From: Thermothielavioides terrestris NRRL 8126
Lineage: Eukaryota; Ascomycota; Sordariomycetes; Sordariales; Chaetomiaceae
DNA length: 64,000 nt
Direction: 5' to 3'
Assembly (NCBI RefSeq): GCF_000226115.1
Contig: NC_016461.1
Span: forward strand, 992,001 to 1,056,000
Positions within the stretch are counted from its first letter, which is position 1. Each line of letters starts with the position of its first letter. A program made the position numbers and the translations under genes. Below, one piece after another: positions 1 to 11,646 of this stretch. Below the pieces are notes generated by a model. The model made no database searches and was not told the DNA's origin. It saw only the letters and a program-made list of their open reading frames with translations.

Positions 1-2127
1 TCTTGACTTGTCTCCGCGAGAAGTGCATGCCCTTCAACAGGCCAGCATCGCCCATCTCGATTTCGCGCGATTCGACGCAGATCTTGTGGAAGTCCTCGTA
101 AAGGAAGAGGTAAAGCGCAACCTCCATGAAACCGGCGGTCCGAAGGACATTGCAAAGGCTGAAGATCCAGGAAACGCCGTGCGGGTCGGAATTGCCCTCG
201 GTGATCCACACGTAAAGGGTCGACGCAACGACAAGGATGGTCATCTGGACGGGGAGGAAGTGCGCCTCGAACAGGCGGTGAAACAGGATGAAGATGCGCT
301 GCCAGTCGGGTTCCTTCAGTGTGTCGGTCACAACATCGGAGAAGATGCCGCTCTCGGGAGTCGCTTCGGCATCCACACTGTCAATCTGCGACTGCGGAAC
401 ATAGGTCTCGGAGACGTCGTTCCTAAATTTCCCACGTCAGCGCACAGTCTGGAGGAAACACCCTGAATGCGCAAATTGGAAGCACGTACGTGGACATGTG
501 CAGAGGACGGAAGGCCCTCGCGGTGTGTTTCCTCTCCCTCCAGACCTCGACGACCTTCCTCAGAGCATATCCGGTATCCAAGGCACCCCACATGTGCCGG
601 AGCGCCTGCTTGTACCGAGCGCGCACGTCGGCAACCATGCCACGAATGCCTTTGCCGCGACCGCCGCCCGTGACGTTCGTCTGGCTGACCGGACTCAGAA
701 CCGTCCGGACAGTCAAGTTGCCGTTGAGCGCGAAGAAGCACTTGAGGTACATGTGCAAATCCTCGCCAATGGCCTCCGAGTCGCAGTCCCAGCCGCCGAC
801 ACGATCAACAAGCTCCAGAGGGACAGAGTAGACCGAGGTTGGGGGCGCGATCCAGGAACCCTTGTACAGCCCAGACATGCCGGCGGCAGACCACAAGACG
901 TCGGCGACCCGGACGATAGCGGGGACATTGTGGGCGTTGCGGTCGAAAATGATGGGGGCCGAGTACAAGGTCGTGGAAGCGCTATCGGGATAGGCCATAT
1001 GCATGGTCGTCACCAGGGCAAAATAATTGGACGAAAGGTGGCTGTCGGCTTCATTAGGGCGCGCTGCGTGTTAGCGGATCCTGACGTGCATGCGGTGCAT
1101 GCGGATGCGACCGTGGCCAGATACGGGCCAATTGCGTCGACTTACCATCGATGCCCGTGACAATCACGTCTTTGCGCTGCGCAAGGCTGTACTTCTCGCT
1201 CAGCTTCCGTGCAGCCCACGCCATGTTGCTACCTTTGCCAGCCAGCTCACCCGGGATGTCGGACGGGTGTACCGTGAAGTCGATCGACCGGAACTTCTTG
1301 GAGAACTCATTGGTGAGCCGGGCGGCCTTGGTCTCCGCATTGCGCTCTCTCTGCTCCATCGCAAGGTAGACCTGATCGATGCTTGTCAGCAATGGGGAAA
1401 AATTGTACGGGCCAAGGCAAAGGCAAAGCAAGGAAGACGCGACCCCCTGAAGATCACTGCCCCACTAATTGCCAGCCCCAAACCGGAACAATTGCGCGGG
1501 AGTTGGAGAAATCGCTGCCAGGTGGCACGGCGGGGTGGGACCAGAGGTTGAGAAACTCACATCGTAGGTGTTGCGCGCCTGCGGGTGCGAGGCCAGAACC
1601 TCGAGGGTCTCCCTCAACGTGTCGTTCTCCTCCTTGTAGTTTGGGATGACAATTGCGTGAATGACGCGGTCGGGGGCAATGTCGCCGTCGGTGTAGGCCT
1701 CGGGGTCAAGGTCGCCGGCTTCGCTGCTCGAGGTAGAACTGATGTCCCGCGACGAGGTCAACGTTTCAGAGCTGGAGAGCGAGGTCGACGAGCCACGGCG
1801 GCGGTGGTTGAACTTGAGATCTTTCAGGGCCCTGGTGCGCGCAGCCTTTCGCAGATTTCGGGTGATGGTGAAGACGGCCCAGCAGGAGCGAAGCGGAAAG
1901 ATGAAGACGAGAAAGTGGATGAGCAGACAGTAGTACGAGAATATCGTGACCCAGCTGCCCCATCGACTCGGGTCGTAATGCGGCGCACTAAGACTGTCGT
2001 CTGAGGCATATTTGTAGCCATGCCGTTGCGCCTGGAGCTCGCTCGAGATGACCCAGTACGAGAGGCCAATAGTTGCCAGCATGGCTAGGCCACCGGCGCG
2101 CCGGCTGCACCACGCAAAGATCGACAT
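1..2127 (-). CDS. Membrane glycosyltransferase, family 2-like (3' truncated)
   Basis: Exons complement(<1..422, 490..1048, 1146..1371, 1561..2127). All joins keep frame and use GT..AG borders (introns 67, 97 and 189 nt). The N-terminus has two membrane segments and a Ser-rich linker. A GT2-like core follows: an IVIPNYKEEND nucleotide-sugar motif, a DADSH (DxD-type) motif created by the exon 2/3 join, a GEDLHMYLK motif, and RARYKQALRHMWG, resembling the QxxRW region. Further hydrophobic segments follow before the coding frame leaves the window. The expected activity is processive or single sugar transfer at a membrane; the substrate is unknown. The start at 2127 was chosen because it precedes the first membrane segment. 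The frame stays open upstream to an ATG at 2331, but that extension is low-complexity and probably leader. Confidence 0.85.
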
Positions 2128-3547
2128 GGCGAAACCGAAAACCCTCAACGTAGGTCGTGAATTGGCAAGCCAATCGAGTCCGGGTGCTGTCTGTCCTTTG
2201 CCAATTTGGACGGGCCGGGAGGGCGGGCGGCGGACGGGGACCGACGAGTAAGTTGACGGCAAGGACGGTCGAGGCCCGTACCGGACAGAGGGGAACGCGA
2301 GTCGACAGGAACTCGACGCAGCGCTTTCCACCGGTCCTCAGGCGCAGGCCGGGTCGAGGAGAATAGAGGAAGGAGGGACTTCGGGAGAGAAGAGAAGAGG
2401 GTAAAAGGGAAGGAGGGAAAATTTCGGAACAGAATGGTAACTAAGGTGGCGGCAATGGCGCAGTTGTGAAGGTATGGAGGCAGTGAGGCGTGCTGCGTCG
2501 GGGGTATGTTGCTGCGGGCTGGGCGTAGCCGGCCATGAAACAATGTACGAAAGGGACAAGGTACACCAGCAGCGAAAAAAAGGGGGCAGCCCACGCGTCA
2601 GACTGCCAACCCGTGGTTTTACACTACGGTGCTACCCTGCCTGCGTAGTCGCAGGGTCCCTGCCTACCTTGGTTAGCGTGCAACTAGCTAGGTGGAAAGG
2701 TTCTGCATTTGGCGTTTGGCTGCTGTTGGTTGGGTGACCTGCGCCAGGACAAGGGCTCAATCCATTCCGCTGGCTGGTCAATCGCTTTGCGCTTATCAGT
2801 TTTAGGTAGCAAATTTCCCAGCAGAACCAAGAACAGGGGCAGCGCGGCAGCAAGGCTTTTCCTGCACAGTACCTGGTTAAACAGTAACTATGGGCGACAG
2901 GAGGGAAAAAAAGAACGAAGAAAGGAGAGAAAACAGAAAGAAGAGCAGAAGACGAACATCGCATATACGGATAGTATGCGCCTGCCCGCCGCGCCTCTCC
3001 AAAGGGCGACATGGCTGGCGGATTCTCTAGGTAGTGTACCTTTCCAGATGTCCGCCGGGGCTGTGGCAGGATGGATCGCGGGGAAGGGGCTGGAGGACCC
3101 AGGGTGCGGCAGATTTCCATGGCTAACAATCTGGCCATACACAAGGCGCGCAAACAGCAACGTGGGAGCCACCAGCGATGCTCTCGGTCGTACACTAGCA
3201 AAGACGACATGCAGGGTCGACATGCAGGGTCACGTCGAGAGGATGCGGCTGTCCAAGTTGCTACCAAGCAGCGGCAGTCCCAGCCAGGGTTGATTGTCGC
3301 TTGCAACCTCGTGGCCGGCCTTGCGAAAGAGGAGGGAGACATCAGGACTTCGTCCGGCTACCAACTTACACCAACCACAGAGCCTCGTCGAGACACGCGT
3401 GGAGATCTTCTCCACTGACACGCCGCCGGTGTACTGCGTAGTGCCGGCCAAGACAGACGAGGGCCTGCAGCCGCGAGCATCTGACCAGCCAGGCTAGTGT
3501 CCATCATTCTCGCCGCTCGTCACATCGGCCGATCAGGAGGGCTCGTC

Positions 3548-3667
3548 ATGGACGCGGTCGTCGAGTCGATGCATGTCGCGAAGGCGAAGAGGTTTGTGCA
3601 CCACCTCGATCTTGAGTTTCTCGACGAGGCGCTCGCCAACCAGTTGACCGCGAAGGAAGCAAACTAA
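3548..3667 (+). pseudogene. Small ORF or C-terminal exon relic, 39 aa
   Basis: The ORF runs from ATG to TAA and gives a peptide with a helical, amphipathic composition (MDAVVESMHVAKAKRF..., ending LTAKEAN). The frame is open upstream for about 17 more codons, and an acceptor-like cag lies near 3528-3532. It therefore reads like the last exon of a gene whose other exons I cannot find. I do not recognise the family. Other frames at 3071-3497 also look partly coding but do not join it cleanly, which fits a decayed gene. Confidence 0.25.
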
Positions 3668-4387
3668 CTCCACTCACTACTGTTCTCCGCAGTGTTAGTG
3701 TATTCCTGCGGAGAGGAAGGGGTCACAGGTGGGGCTGACAGCATTTATCCCAGTGTACATACACTCAGTTACCTTGGTGTAGTGTTCTCCGTATTCCGCA
3801 GAGCAACACACTATGTTGTAGTATACTGTACATCCTTTCAACGTTATTCCGTCCATGGTATGCCTCGCGGACAACATGGTCGCAGCATCACCCCCCATCT
3901 GGCAACTCCGCATGACCCTGCAGCAACCGTTGTTGAAGCACATAACGGCAGCCGGGAATTGTTGGTAACGTTGCCACTTAGACCAGCAGACAAGCGGGAG
4001 TCTGGAGTACGATGTGTTGGCTCCTGCGTTCCGTGTTTGTAAAGTAGGAGAGTTAACGCTCGGCACACATTGTTTGGCGGCATTTCGAACTGGCTGATCT
4101 TGGGGAAACTGTGAACTCTGAACAGCCGCAAAGCACCCTTCCAATCCTCTGTACACCAGTACCCTGGATAGTGTATTCCTGATATGCTTGAAAAGGCAAG
4201 GTATACGGATGTACAACCCTATGAATAACCTACGGCGGTTTCTTAACTCCCCGACCAGTGTGCTTTCCCACCTCACTCCACCACGATGCACACAGTCGCA
4301 GCCTTGAAATGTGGAGTCTGCTCTGTGCCGCCGGACCGGGTTTGCACAGCCTCGGGGCTGATGGCCTGCTAACGTCAGTTATTGACG

Positions 4388-4564
4388 CTACTGCACAGTA
4401 GTGTAGTAATTGTCTGTGAGGCTGCGACGAATGGTCTCAACTTCGGTTGCGAGTTGCCGTCGCATCTTCGGTCTAAGCATGCTTGGCATACCAAGCCTGC
4501 AGGCCATGAAGCTCTCCAGTCTGTCCATACGTGCCGCATCACCTAGGTCCGATGCATCAAACAT
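4388..4564 (-). pseudogene. Small ORF, 58 aa, possible gene relic
   Basis: The minus-strand ORF starts MFDASDLGDAARMDRLESF and continues as a charged, helix-prone peptide to a TAG. It is too short for a typical gene. Neither a signal peptide nor a splice partner was found, and an in-frame stop lies just upstream of the ATG. Its regular composition contrasts with the flanking spacer, so it may be a fragment of a lost gene or chance. No function is proposed. Confidence 0.2.
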
Positions 4565-5535
4565 CCTTGACGATCACATCACAGGCATCCATATGTTCAG
4601 AGGAGGGTTGCTCGCTCTAAGCCTCGAGATTCTGTAGTTGAATACCGCGGTATTCGGTACGCGGGCAGTTGGCTGTAGCCATGGAAACGTTCGTGGCTGC
4701 ACAATCTTCCTTCTCATTTCAATCCAGGACTCGATCGCCGTTCATTGGCTGTGGCGTTTGCTGCCGTCTTTCCCCGGCCTTTACCCCATCGGGCAGTGAT
4801 CTCAGCAAGGCTTTTTGAGCGTTCTCTTCCTGCCGTCCCACCCGGTTCGGTGGTCAGGGAATCATCTCGCTTGGTTTTGGGGGGGTTGGGGAACGTTAAA
4901 CGTCTGGCTGTCCGACGACTCTTGCATGTAGTGTAGTTAATGTATATTCGGATTAACTCTGATTATTCCATACTTCGGTACGCTAGAGCTTGCCAAAACC
5001 GTTGATCCGGCCCGGCGGTTCGGCGCCCTCATTGCAGGCCTGAACGTAGAGGCAGGTGCACAGTTCATGACGCTGAGTTGTGCGAACCTGTATCCGTATG
5101 AATTCAGAGGCACGGAGTAGTAAAGGTAACTTGGCTGCCGCCGAAATTTGTTGACGGTGAACCAGTGCGGCGACTTGCGCAACGGTTGGGCGTCTCGAGC
5201 CTGTCGGAAACACGCCCCGGATGGAGCCCCGACGCAGACACACATCACATGTGTTGTGACTGGGCCGTCTGCCAGAGAAGAACAGATGAACGTCCAACAA
5301 CGCAACCACGAGGCACAAGCTTGGAACTTCATCCAGGACGTGAGTCGGGGCCTCGCCGTTCCCGCGTCTTCAGCCAATCAGCGGAGCTCGCGAAATTACT
5401 CCGAGGAAATCGCGTCGTGGACGCGTTCCTCGGTTCAAAGTTTCTGTGACGTACGGGTAACCGAACTCCTGCGAGAGTTCCAGGTTATTTCGAACCGAAT
5501 ACGTAATTCTCGTAGTTGCATGTGAGACTTCCGTA

Positions 5536-5878
5536 TTGTGCGCCTCTATCCCAGAGAGTCTTGAGGTGGTTACTGTGCACATTCATGTGCAACTGTTCTC
5601 CATATCCGCAATGCAAATTCCCGATGTTGAGGGTCTACACATCCCTTTCCGGGCGGCCGAGAGCCGAAAATACCTTCCGGAGTCCATCATTCCCTTGGGG
5701 GCCAGTTTCGGCTTTGAAGGTCACGCCGCCTGGTATGTAGCGTACAGCGGTATTGCTCTCTCTGGAGGCCGGGATTGTCATTGTCGAATATGAATTCTTT
5801 CCGCAGCTGGTCACGAACCAGGCAATTGCCTGCCTGAGGCTTGGCGATGCGCAGTTTCGAGGCCTCCACGTCGCCTGA
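5536..5878 (+). pseudogene. Frame-disrupted coding relic
   Basis: One frame reads a protein-like stretch ending near 5770 (…PLGASFGFEGHAAWYVAYSG…). A +1 shift at about 5771-5774 continues with IVIVEYEFFPQLVTNQ… to a TGA at 5876-5878. The break has no splice borders, so a one-base insertion is the simplest reading. Upstream, another frame (about 5448-5520, …VTELLREFQVISNRI…) may be an earlier part. I cannot name the family. The alternative is coincidental open frames. Confidence 0.3.
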
Positions 5879-6321
5879 ACATGCATCTAACAACCCCGAA
5901 ATGGTTTCAGCCGATCTCCAGAGCACTGTCCGGTACCATGACTACCTGCTCTAGATGACCGTTCGAGGCGGCCGTTGCTCAACGGCCAAACCGCCTTGCC
6001 TGGCCTGAGCCGCGGTTGCGCTGTCTGTGGCCGGGGCCGTGGCGCTGTGAGCCGCCGGCCACCTGTGGTTCGAAGTCGGCTTGCTCCGCACGAAGTATTC
6101 GGTCTTCGGTCTCGCCCTGTTGGGCGCAAGTCGTCTTCAATCCTTCCCCAGAATTTCCCCCTAATGGCGAGACAGTGTCGATCTCGGAGCCAAGACCAGA
6201 CGGCCCTCGCCTTTGACAATGCCGGCGGCTTATGTCTCGAGAAATGGGCTCATGTGGCAGCTCTCCAAGCCGCATTCACGAGCCAAGCTCTGACGGACAA
6301 GTCTCCAGCTAGAGAGTGGTT

Positions 6322-7112
6322 TCAAACCACCTTCTCAAACATCTTCTGGATAGGTTTGGCAGCCTGTCCAAAGTAGCAAGTCAGTGATGACACGTCAACA
6401 AAGTAATAAGTTCAGAGCCAACTCACGTCAATAAACTTTTCCAGATCCTTGTCCAAGTTGGCCAAGTCGTCCCTGCGCTTCTTGTTCTCGGCGATGAGCT
6501 TCTGCTTGCGCTTCTGGAGTTCCAGCCGCTGTTGCTCCAGCGCCTCGCGCTCCGCCCGCTCATGGTTGATACGGGCCACCATTAGCGCGTTCTCGTCGGC
6601 ATCGGCAAGCTCGGGGTGTTTCTCGAGGAACTCTTCCACCGGGATGAGCGGGAGGAGCTGGTACGTGTGACTAGAAGAAACGCATCGTCAATAACCACCC
6701 GCTCCTCACATCGGGCGGACCGAAATAGGAAGGGCGCGGCGGGGTGGACGCACTCGAATCCCTCACAAGCGGCAATCTCCCCTTCCAGGTGCCGTTGTTC
6801 ATAGTACAGGTTCTGCAGCTGGAGGTGCAGCACGTCTACCTCGTGTCGGGCCTCGGCCGTCAGGCTCTTGGTTTCCCGCGCGCGGAAGTGGGCCGCGCGG
6901 TGCAACCCGCGCAAGTGAGCCAGGTTGGTATTCAACAATTTCTGCTGTTTCGAGATCTCGATCAGGGCATCCGCGGCGAGGGGGCCGCCGGCGTTGGCGG
7001 TCGTGGCATGCGCGATCAGGTCGACCAGCGCCTGCGCCTGCTCTCGCGCTGTGCGGGACGTCTCGAGCACGGAGGCCAGGGCGGGGTCGGTGATGTGCGC
7101 GTTGGCGTTCAT
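6322..7112 (-). CDS. THO complex subunit 5-like protein (FimP domain)
   Basis: Exons complement(6322..6363, 6427..6670, 6754..7112), encoding 214 aa. The protein is nearly all coiled coil. Core blocks VLHLQLQNLYYEQRHLEGEI, then (after the first splice) DHTYQLLPLIPVEEFLEKHP, match the THOC5/Fms-interacting family. The last exon supplies PIQKMFEKVV and the stop. In that family the protein belongs to the THO/TREX complex, coupling transcription to mRNA processing and export in the nucleus. It is short compared with animal THOC5 and holds only the N-terminal domain, which I believe is usual in filamentous fungi. Introns of 63 and 83 nt keep frame. It is divergent from the PAQR gene. Confidence 0.85.
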
Positions 7113-8063
7113 TGCGGCGGTCGGATACGTCGGCTTGGTTCGTGGATCGGCTCCCTGGGGTGGCAGGGCCGGACGTGGACAGAGAGTCAGGTCGCCTTGC
7201 CGGCAGTCTGCAGCTCGCGAGGGTCAATCGCAATCCGGTTGATGATGTTATGCGCAACAACTGAGCAACATTAGCACTCAGCCAGGGTTTCTCCAAACTG
7301 GCGCTTGTCGATCATAAGCCCAAGCTTGTCTTCGGGTCAATTGTTGCCGTGTTCAAGTGGAAACCTCAAGCTTCGGATGTGGTGGAGGAAGCATTGTGGG
7401 GCTGCAACCATCCCCTGAACCACAGCAGCTTGGCCTGTGGCGCTCGTGTGGGCCGCTGACAGAGACATTGCGGGCGCTTTCGGAGCGTTTTTTCGGCCCA
7501 GTTAGCGCTCCTCCTGCTGCGCTGCGCTGGACTTGAGTTACTGGACGGGCCCCTGACCTTCCCACCTACCCACCTACCTTCCCACCTACCTTCCAGGTTA
7601 CCCGGCCTCATCTTCAGTTTGTTGACAATCGGGCACCCACTGCGATTCCTTGATCCGACCTGAGAACGCAGGCTTTCACATGCACCTGTTGCCGCCGGGC
7701 TGAGGTGCCTGTTGATGGTTCCTTTCAGCGTTGCAATCTTCTCCCTTCCTTGTTTTTCCTTAGCGTCACCTACCTAAGTAAGGTCCTCCCAGCCCCGGTT
7801 GGGCTTGTGGCTCCCGCTGGTCATTTTCTCCCACATCTCGCCCCGTCACACCTATCCCAGCTTCACAATACAGTTTCGAGGGCCGTTTGCTCACCACGCC
7901 GTTCCCGGTCACCTCAGTCGCCGCTCCGCCTGACTGACCTGTCGACCGGTTCGTGCCCCTTCTTTCCCCACGAGGTCTTTCTTCCTGCGACCGCTGGTTC
8001 CGTCCCTTGTGCAAGTCCGGCTGGGCGCTGAGTGGCCTCAGCGCCTGCCCGTATTTGCCCCCG
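7113..8063. promoter_or_regulatory. Divergent spacer between THOC5-like and PAQR genes
   Basis: These 951 bases separate two divergent start codons and must hold both promoters and leaders. A CCCACCTACC/TTCCCACCTACC tandem run sits at about 7558-7598, and a TACCTAAGTAAGG block near 7770. The stretch just before the PAQR start is pyrimidine-rich, as expected of a fungal leader. No specific factor site is claimed. Confidence 0.5.
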
Positions 8064-9551
8064 ATGGACGTCTCACCCAGCATGGGGTGCCCGGCCCCTT
8101 TCACTTTCAGCTCCTGTGATGATGCTCCCGAAGCCCAGTCTTCCGGTGCACTGGTCCCAGACCGATTTGCCGCTCGCCAGCGGCGGCATTCCCAGCTTGC
8201 CCCAAGGAGGAAATCCATCGTCAACCAGATCATGGACGGGGAGGAAGCTCTGCTTTTCAAGCTGGACATGTGCTTGACCCAGCTCGAACGACGGATTGAG
8301 TACTGGGAGTCCTATGGGGAACTCAGCTTGGACTCGAGTCTCTCGGCCGCGTTCGCGACGTTGCAGGCTGTGCGGACACGATGCTCCCAGGCCTCGGAGG
8401 AAGTCATGGGAGCAGGGCGCCGCAGACTGCAGGTCATGGTGGAAACCCTCGAGTCCGGCTATCACGAGGCCATGGCTGCGGCGGGCTCGCTGAACGAAAA
8501 GGCGAAAGTTGGCATCGAGCTGCTCGACGGCATGCTCGAGGACTTGGAGACGCAGGCGGCCAAGTTTCGCGAGAAGGGGTTGGCCAGCGCGGCCGAGAGT
8601 TTCATGGACGAGGCCCATCGCGTTGTCGACGGTGGTATCGAGAGGGCCATCCGCGTGGCCGGAACGCTCGAGGATCACGTCCAACGCGCCATCGCTCGCG
8701 CTAAAGAGATCGGCCTGCTCCGCTACGAGGATCTGCCCGTACCCTGGCGGATCAACCCTCACATCATCTCGGGCTATCGCTTTTCCGAGACGAAGCTGGC
8801 CTGTGTGAGGTCGGCTTTCGGCTTCTCCAATGAGCTCGTCAACATCTGGTCGCACGCTCTCGGTCTCATTCTCGTCCTGGCCGTGGCCTTCTACTTCTAT
8901 CCCGCCAGCGCCACCTTCTCCTTGAGCTCCAAGGCCGATGTATTCGTGGCGGCCGTCTTCTTCTTCGCCGCTTGCCAGTGCTTGGTCTGCAGCATCGTCT
9001 GGCACACGATGAACTCGGTTGCCGACGTCAATCTCATCTCCATATTTGCCTGTGTCGACTACACGGGCATCTCCCTCCTCATCGCGGCATCCATCATGAC
9101 GACCGAATATACCGCCTTCTACTGCGAGCCCGTGGGCCGTTGGATCTACATGGTGACCACGGCGATCTTGGGCGTCGCCGGCGTCATCCTTCCCTGGCAC
9201 CCGCGCTTCAACGGCGCCGACATGGCGTGGGCAAGAGTTTCATTCTTCGTTGCACTCGCAGCGACCGGCTTGCTACCGATTCTCCAACTTTCCTTGACTC
9301 GCAGCCCCTGGGCCGTCTTCGAGTTCTACACGCCCATCGCCAAGTCCCTCTTGGTCTATTTGCTCGGCGCTTGCATTTACGCCAGCCAGGTCCCTGAGCG
9401 GTGGTTCCCAGGCATGTTTGACTACTTTGGAGGAAGTCACAACCTGTGGCACATTGCCGTGCTTGGGGGTATCCTTTTCCATTACACAGCCATGCAAGAC
9501 TTCTTCTCGCACGCCTTCAGGCTCGCGAGTGACGGCTGCATCGCCTATTGA
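8064..9551 (+). CDS. PAQR/hemolysin III-family membrane protein, IZH3-like
   Basis: Single exon, 495 aa. The start at 8064 is the first ATG after the pyrimidine-rich leader; the frame is open further upstream without a convincing start. Residues 1 to about 230 form a soluble, heptad-rich N-terminal extension. A seven-helix PAQR domain follows, with family signatures SNELVNIWSHALG, SIVWHTMNS, CVDYTGISLLI and, near the C-terminus, SHNLWHIAVLGGILFHY. The conserved His/Asp set resembles the zinc site of the adiponectin-receptor family. Yeast members (Izh) affect zinc and sterol homeostasis, and the long N-terminal region is IZH3-like. Membrane location is sure; the biological role is inferred. 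Confidence 0.9.
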   Translation: MDVSPSMGCPAPFTFSSCDDAPEAQSSGALVPDRFAARQRRHSQLAPRRKSIVNQIMDGEEALLFKLDMCLTQLERRIEYWESYGELSLDSSLSAAFATLQAVRTRCSQASEEVMGAGRRRLQVMVETLESGYHEAMAAAGSLNEKAKVGIELLDGMLEDLETQAAKFREKGLASAAESFMDEAHRVVDGGIERAIRVAGTLEDHVQRAIARAKEIGLLRYEDLPVPWRINPHIISGYRFSETKLACVRSAFGFSNELVNIWSHALGLILVLAVAFYFYPASATFSLSSKADVFVAAVFFFAACQCLVCSIVWHTMNSVADVNLISIFACVDYTGISLLIAASIMTTEYTAFYCEPVGRWIYMVTTAILGVAGVILPWHPRFNGADMAWARVSFFVALAATGLLPILQLSLTRSPWAVFEFYTPIAKSLLVYLLGACIYASQVPERWFPGMFDYFGGSHNLWHIAVLGGILFHYTAMQDFFSHAFRLASDGCIAY

Positions 9552-9907
9552 AAGCAGATCGCCGAGCGACTCGCTGGAGATTCCTGCCGGTTGAGCCCAA
9601 CGATGACTACCCCTCCGTGGCTAGTCAACAAGTCGCAAGGCGCCCTGAGTGCAGGGCCTGCGACTCATCACCCATGTCCTGAAGACGTGCTATATGTCCT
9701 TTGGCATGGAATATTGTTGGTTCGCGCACCAAGAGCGCACTCGGCCTCAGCAAACCAGCTTGAAAAAGCCCACAGCGCAGTTTCTAGCCATCCAACTCAT
9801 GGCCCACCGTTCTTTCGTTGCTGTGGATGCCTGGATGTGCTCTGCGCCTGCCGAGGCCTCTTTCGCAGACGCGGCAGCAGACGCCGAGTCGGGGTTCCTG
9901 CTGGACG

Positions 9908-10531
9908 TCACAGGTTCTCTTTCGGCCAATCGCTTGGCGGTGTCTTGATAGAGAGCGAAGTCCGGACTACGGTCGATGAGAGGCCGCCGCTCAGCATCCC
10001 ATTTCCTGGCAGTTCGAAACCTGCAATTTTCGCGCAACTTTCCAGGTCTTCGCTCTGCGCTACCGGTCAGCATTTCTGTCGCGGCCTGACACGACTATCC
10101 TTGTTCCTCACATCCAAGCAGCAATACCCGGTCACGGGCGCACAGTACGTGCCCTTATCGCAATAACTATTATCAACTTCGCAACATGTCTGCCACCACA
10201 ACGTCAGCGAGGTCCGCTAGCCGGCAGCGGGACCGGGGGATGTGCCAACTCACCTGTCCCAATGATGGATTATAACAGAATCTGCTGGTCTGGGCCACGC
10301 GTCAGCGACCAATGCTGTGCAGTCCCGCGGACGACCGTTGTGTCATACCGGGCTTCCGCATGTCTCCCACCCTTGGCCGTATGTCTCTTCGCACGACATA
10401 TACTGCCTCGTGGCTTCCAACGTTTGCGTGAGACGGCCTAGCGGCTTTTGCTGCTGCTCCCCTCCTCGTGGGAGCACCGCGGCCAGCGTCCCGGCGGCCG
10501 CTAGTAAGGTTCCGACATGGAACCAGCGCAT
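9908..10531 (-). CDS. Small cysteine-rich secreted protein, four exons
   Basis: Exons complement(9908..10054, 10112..10189, 10254..10289, 10349..10531), encoding 147 aa. The introns are 57-64 nt; exon 2 is only 36 nt. The signal peptide is MRWFHVGTLLAAAGTLAAVL. The mature part has ten cysteines (47, 58, 66, 75, 76, 83, 89, 96, 97, 106) with blocks SCEETYGQGWETCG, FCYNPSLGQ, GTYCAPVTGYCCLD and SEDLESCAKIAGF. These match a widespread ascomycete family of secreted or wall-anchored Cys-rich proteins of unknown function. Every splice joins Cys motifs in frame, which strongly supports the model. The tail after residue 115 is uncertain: another frame (about 9747-9900) is open and Ala/Ser-rich, so the real C-terminus may lie there through a further intron, or after a frameshift. 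Confidence 0.75.
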
Positions 10532-11390
10532 TGTGGCGAGAGCGCAGTTCCTCGCATCCGACAAACACTTCAGGGTTCGGCCGTCCTCGTTTATTGGCAC
10601 ATGGCGTCGACGGGCATGGCAGTCACGACGTCGTGCTGGGAAATTCGGGTATGCTTAGGTGGCCGGGAACGGGCGCGACAGCGATGGGTTGGGCGAACGG
10701 GAGGTTTGGGTTCTTATCGCAGCGAAACACTGTGAATCATACCCCGCGCGACGTGTGCGCTAGTCACCGCGGAACGGGTGGATGGGGGTTGTCGAGACAC
10801 GACGAGACGACGTAACGTGTGGCATGCGGATGACGGAAGAATGAGAGGCCCCGGACACAAGCAGTGGAGAGGCCGATGGCTGCTGCGCGAGATAGACAGT
10901 AGAAGCATAGACGATAGAATAATGACAAGGAGGGAGAGAGGACAGCGAGCCGAGGAATGCATGGCAGCGTATGCAGGTACACACATATGGCCCCCAAAGA
11001 CTGTAGTATAGTATCACCGTGCCGTGGCATCAGCGAACTTATCCTTCATCTGGCCGGGCCCTGTGCAGCACCCAGAGACGAGAAAGCCCGCCAACCACGT
11101 GTCACCTACTGTTTCACGCGTCCGGCGAGGGATAGCGTTGGTCTGATCTTCGCAGGGCCCCCAAGGGAGAGAGAGAGCAACGTTCCCCGTTTCCAGGGTT
11201 CGGCGGCACATTGCATCCCGCGGTGGTACCCGGCGGTGATGTGGGGAAAAAAAGTACAACCGTGTTAAAGCCAATCAACAATGTATTAAAAGACGGTCAG
11301 TCCTACATAGTACCCTGTGTACCCTCCCTGATTCTGAATCGCCTGAGCTAGCCGCCTTCACTTGGCTGATTTGGCTGCCCGTGCCCTGGT

Positions 11391-11480
11391 CGAATTTGAT
11401 GGATTTGATCATCCTGGTGGATCTTGATGGACTTGATCACCCTGTTCGACTTTGATGGATTTGGTGGATTTGGTTGACCT
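11391..11480. repeat. Degenerate tandem repeat, unit about 28 bp
   Basis: Roughly 2.8 imperfect copies of a unit built on TTGATGGAYTTGATCAYCCT are visible, alternating with GGTGGATC or GTTCGAC. There is no open frame across it. It could be a minisatellite or part of an eroded transposon. Confidence 0.6.
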
Positions 11481-11504
11481 GCAGGAGTTTACGCGTACAC
11501 TTCA

Positions 11505-11646
11505 ATATTAAACGGCCCAATGGCCTCCAGATGCCGGTCCGAATATTGGCGCGGTGGTAATAACTACCTACCGCGGTATCCACGTTTCCGGGGTACTTAC
11601 CTATATATTAGACGGCCTATCGGCCTCCGGATGCCGGCCCAAATAC
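11505..11646. repeat. Pair of diverged 42-bp direct repeats, 100 bp apart
   Basis: Copy 1 (11505-11546) and copy 2 (11605-11646) both read atatta-acggcc-ggcctcc-gatgccgg-ccaaat with about seven differences. They may be eroded LTR or subterminal repeats. The stretch after them (11690-11860) repeats acgccagagat twice, again suggesting transposon debris. Confidence 0.5.

Larger units (their letters stand above)
2128..6321. other. Intergenic spacer with coding relics
   Basis: This 4.2 kb lies between the 5' end of the glycosyltransferase and the 3' end of the THOC5-like gene. The first 500 bases are probably glycosyltransferase leader and promoter. I could not assemble an intact gene. Three short stretches that read like protein (3548-3667, 4388-4564, 5536-5878) are listed separately. 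A 12-base direct duplication of gacatgcagggt lies near 3208-3233. Confidence 0.5.
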
